A stretch of 5,378 nucleotides of DNA from Candidatus Omnitrophota bacterium (GTDB lineage Bacteria; Omnitrophota; Gorgyraeia; 2-02-FULL-51-18; JAGOUK01). A program made the position numbers and the translations under genes. The stretch is taken from NCBI GenBank assembly GCA_020058965.1, contig JAGVCY010000100.1, positions 1 to 5,378 on the forward strand. The letters run 5' to 3'. The notes beneath the pieces are model-generated. The model was given only the letters and a program-made list of their open reading frames with translations. It ran no database searches and was not told the origin of the DNA. Positions 5,066-5,378 of the stretch are shown here, piece after piece (position 1 is the first letter of the stretch; each line of letters begins with the position of its first letter).

Positions 5066-5139
5066 GGCGACGTAGCCAAGTGGTTAGGCAGCGGTCTGCA
5101 AAACCGTTTACGCCGGTTCAATTCCGGCCGTCGCCTCCA
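5066..5139 (+). tRNA. tRNA-Cys (anticodon GCA)
   Basis: The acceptor stem GGCGACG (5066-5072) pairs perfectly with CGTCGCC (5129-5135). The anticodon stem GCGGT/ACCGT (one G-U) encloses loop CTGCAAA with anticodon GCA at 5098-5100, reading Cys codons UGC and UGU. The T arm GCCGG-TTCAATT-CCGGC is intact. The discriminator base is U (5136), as expected for tRNA-Cys, and CCA is encoded (5137-5139). Confidence 0.97.
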
Positions 5140-5169
5140 CTTTTGCTTGCGGCAGAACCGTTTATACTT

Positions 5170-5253
5170 GCCGGGATGGCGGAACTGGAATACGCTTCAG
5201 ACTTAAAATCTGACGGGCTTCGGCTCTTGTGGGTTCGAATCCCACTCCCGGCA
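5170..5253 (+). tRNA. tRNA-Leu (anticodon TAA), CCA not encoded
   Basis: The acceptor stem GCCGGGA (5170-5176) pairs with TCCCGGC (5246-5252). The anticodon stem TCAGA/TCTGA encloses CTTAAAA with anticodon TAA (5204-5206), for Leu codons UUA and UUG. A long variable arm, GGGC-TTCG-GCTC, marks a class II tRNA. The T arm GTGGG-TTCGAAT-CCCAC is perfect. Discriminator A (5253) is followed by CGA, not CCA, so the tail must be added by nucleotidyltransferase, unlike the two flanking tRNAs. Confidence 0.96.
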
Positions 5254-5267
5254 CGAGTTTGTGATTC

Positions 5268-5300
5268 GGGGTTTTGGGTTTTTGGGTTTTTGATTTTTTT

Positions 5301-5303
<3 letters not shown>
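5268..5303 (+). other. G-tract/T-tract spacer, possible G-quadruplex sequence
   Basis: Between tRNA-Leu and tRNA-Val the spacer has GGGG (5268-5271), GGG (5276-5278), GGG (5284-5286), then a 14-base T-rich stretch and GGG (5301-5303, first bases of tRNA-Val). Loops are TTTT, TTTTT and 14 bases. There is no hairpin before the T run, so it is not a standard terminator. Its function is unknown. Confidence 0.4.
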
Positions 5304-5377
<74 letters not shown>

Positions 5378-5378
5378 C

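Noticed and set aside
5140..5169. TATACT at 5163-5168 as a separate promoter for tRNA-Leu
   Set aside because: Transcription would start inside the mature tRNA, and the only -35-like TTGCTT (5143-5148) is just 14 bases away.

Overview
This is a bacterial chromosomal window with every gene on the + strand. It reads: end of parA, parB, ndk, yicC, gmk, a CoaC-type decarboxylase gene, a CoaB-type synthetase gene, then tRNA-Cys, tRNA-Leu and tRNA-Val. The yicC-gmk-coaBC order resembles the conserved yloC-remA-gmk-rpoZ-coaBC block of Firmicutes and other bacteria, but without remA and rpoZ. Chromosomal parAB, a long-form NDK with a loop insertion, and abundant short palindromic repeats suggest an uncultured candidate phylum. 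Omnitrophota or a relative is my best guess, held with low confidence and not provable from this window.

Layout. 2-1341: the chromosome-segregation pair ParA (5' end outside the window) and ParB, in visibly A/T-richer DNA. 1342-1432: intergenic gap with a plausible sigma70-type promoter. 1433-2841: ndk and yicC, 23 bases apart. 2863-4893: gmk, coaC and coaB, tightly packed. 4894-5065: a strong-looking promoter and a hairpin repeat. 5066-5377: three tRNA genes.

The unusual part is how palindromic repeats have been built into gene boundaries. A 101-base element of the CGTCAT...ATGACG type (3442-3542) encodes the last 32 residues of guanylate kinase and supplies the purine-rich ribosome-binding stretch and the ATG of coaC. 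A second, unrelated hairpin family occurs twice in the same orientation (4118-4222 and 4952-5058). The first copy lies exactly where a fused CoaBC protein would have its interdomain linker, and the coaB start codon lies inside it. The second lies between a promoter and tRNA-Cys. The two copies differ by compensating changes in an arm, so the fold rather than the primary sequence is kept. The gmk start codon also sits in a 12-base match to the end of the 101-base element.

Functionally, ParA/ParB partition the chromosome. NDK and guanylate kinase supply nucleotides. CoaB and CoaC convert 4'-phosphopantothenate to 4'-phosphopantetheine for coenzyme A. YicC is an RNA-processing family protein. 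The tRNAs support translation.
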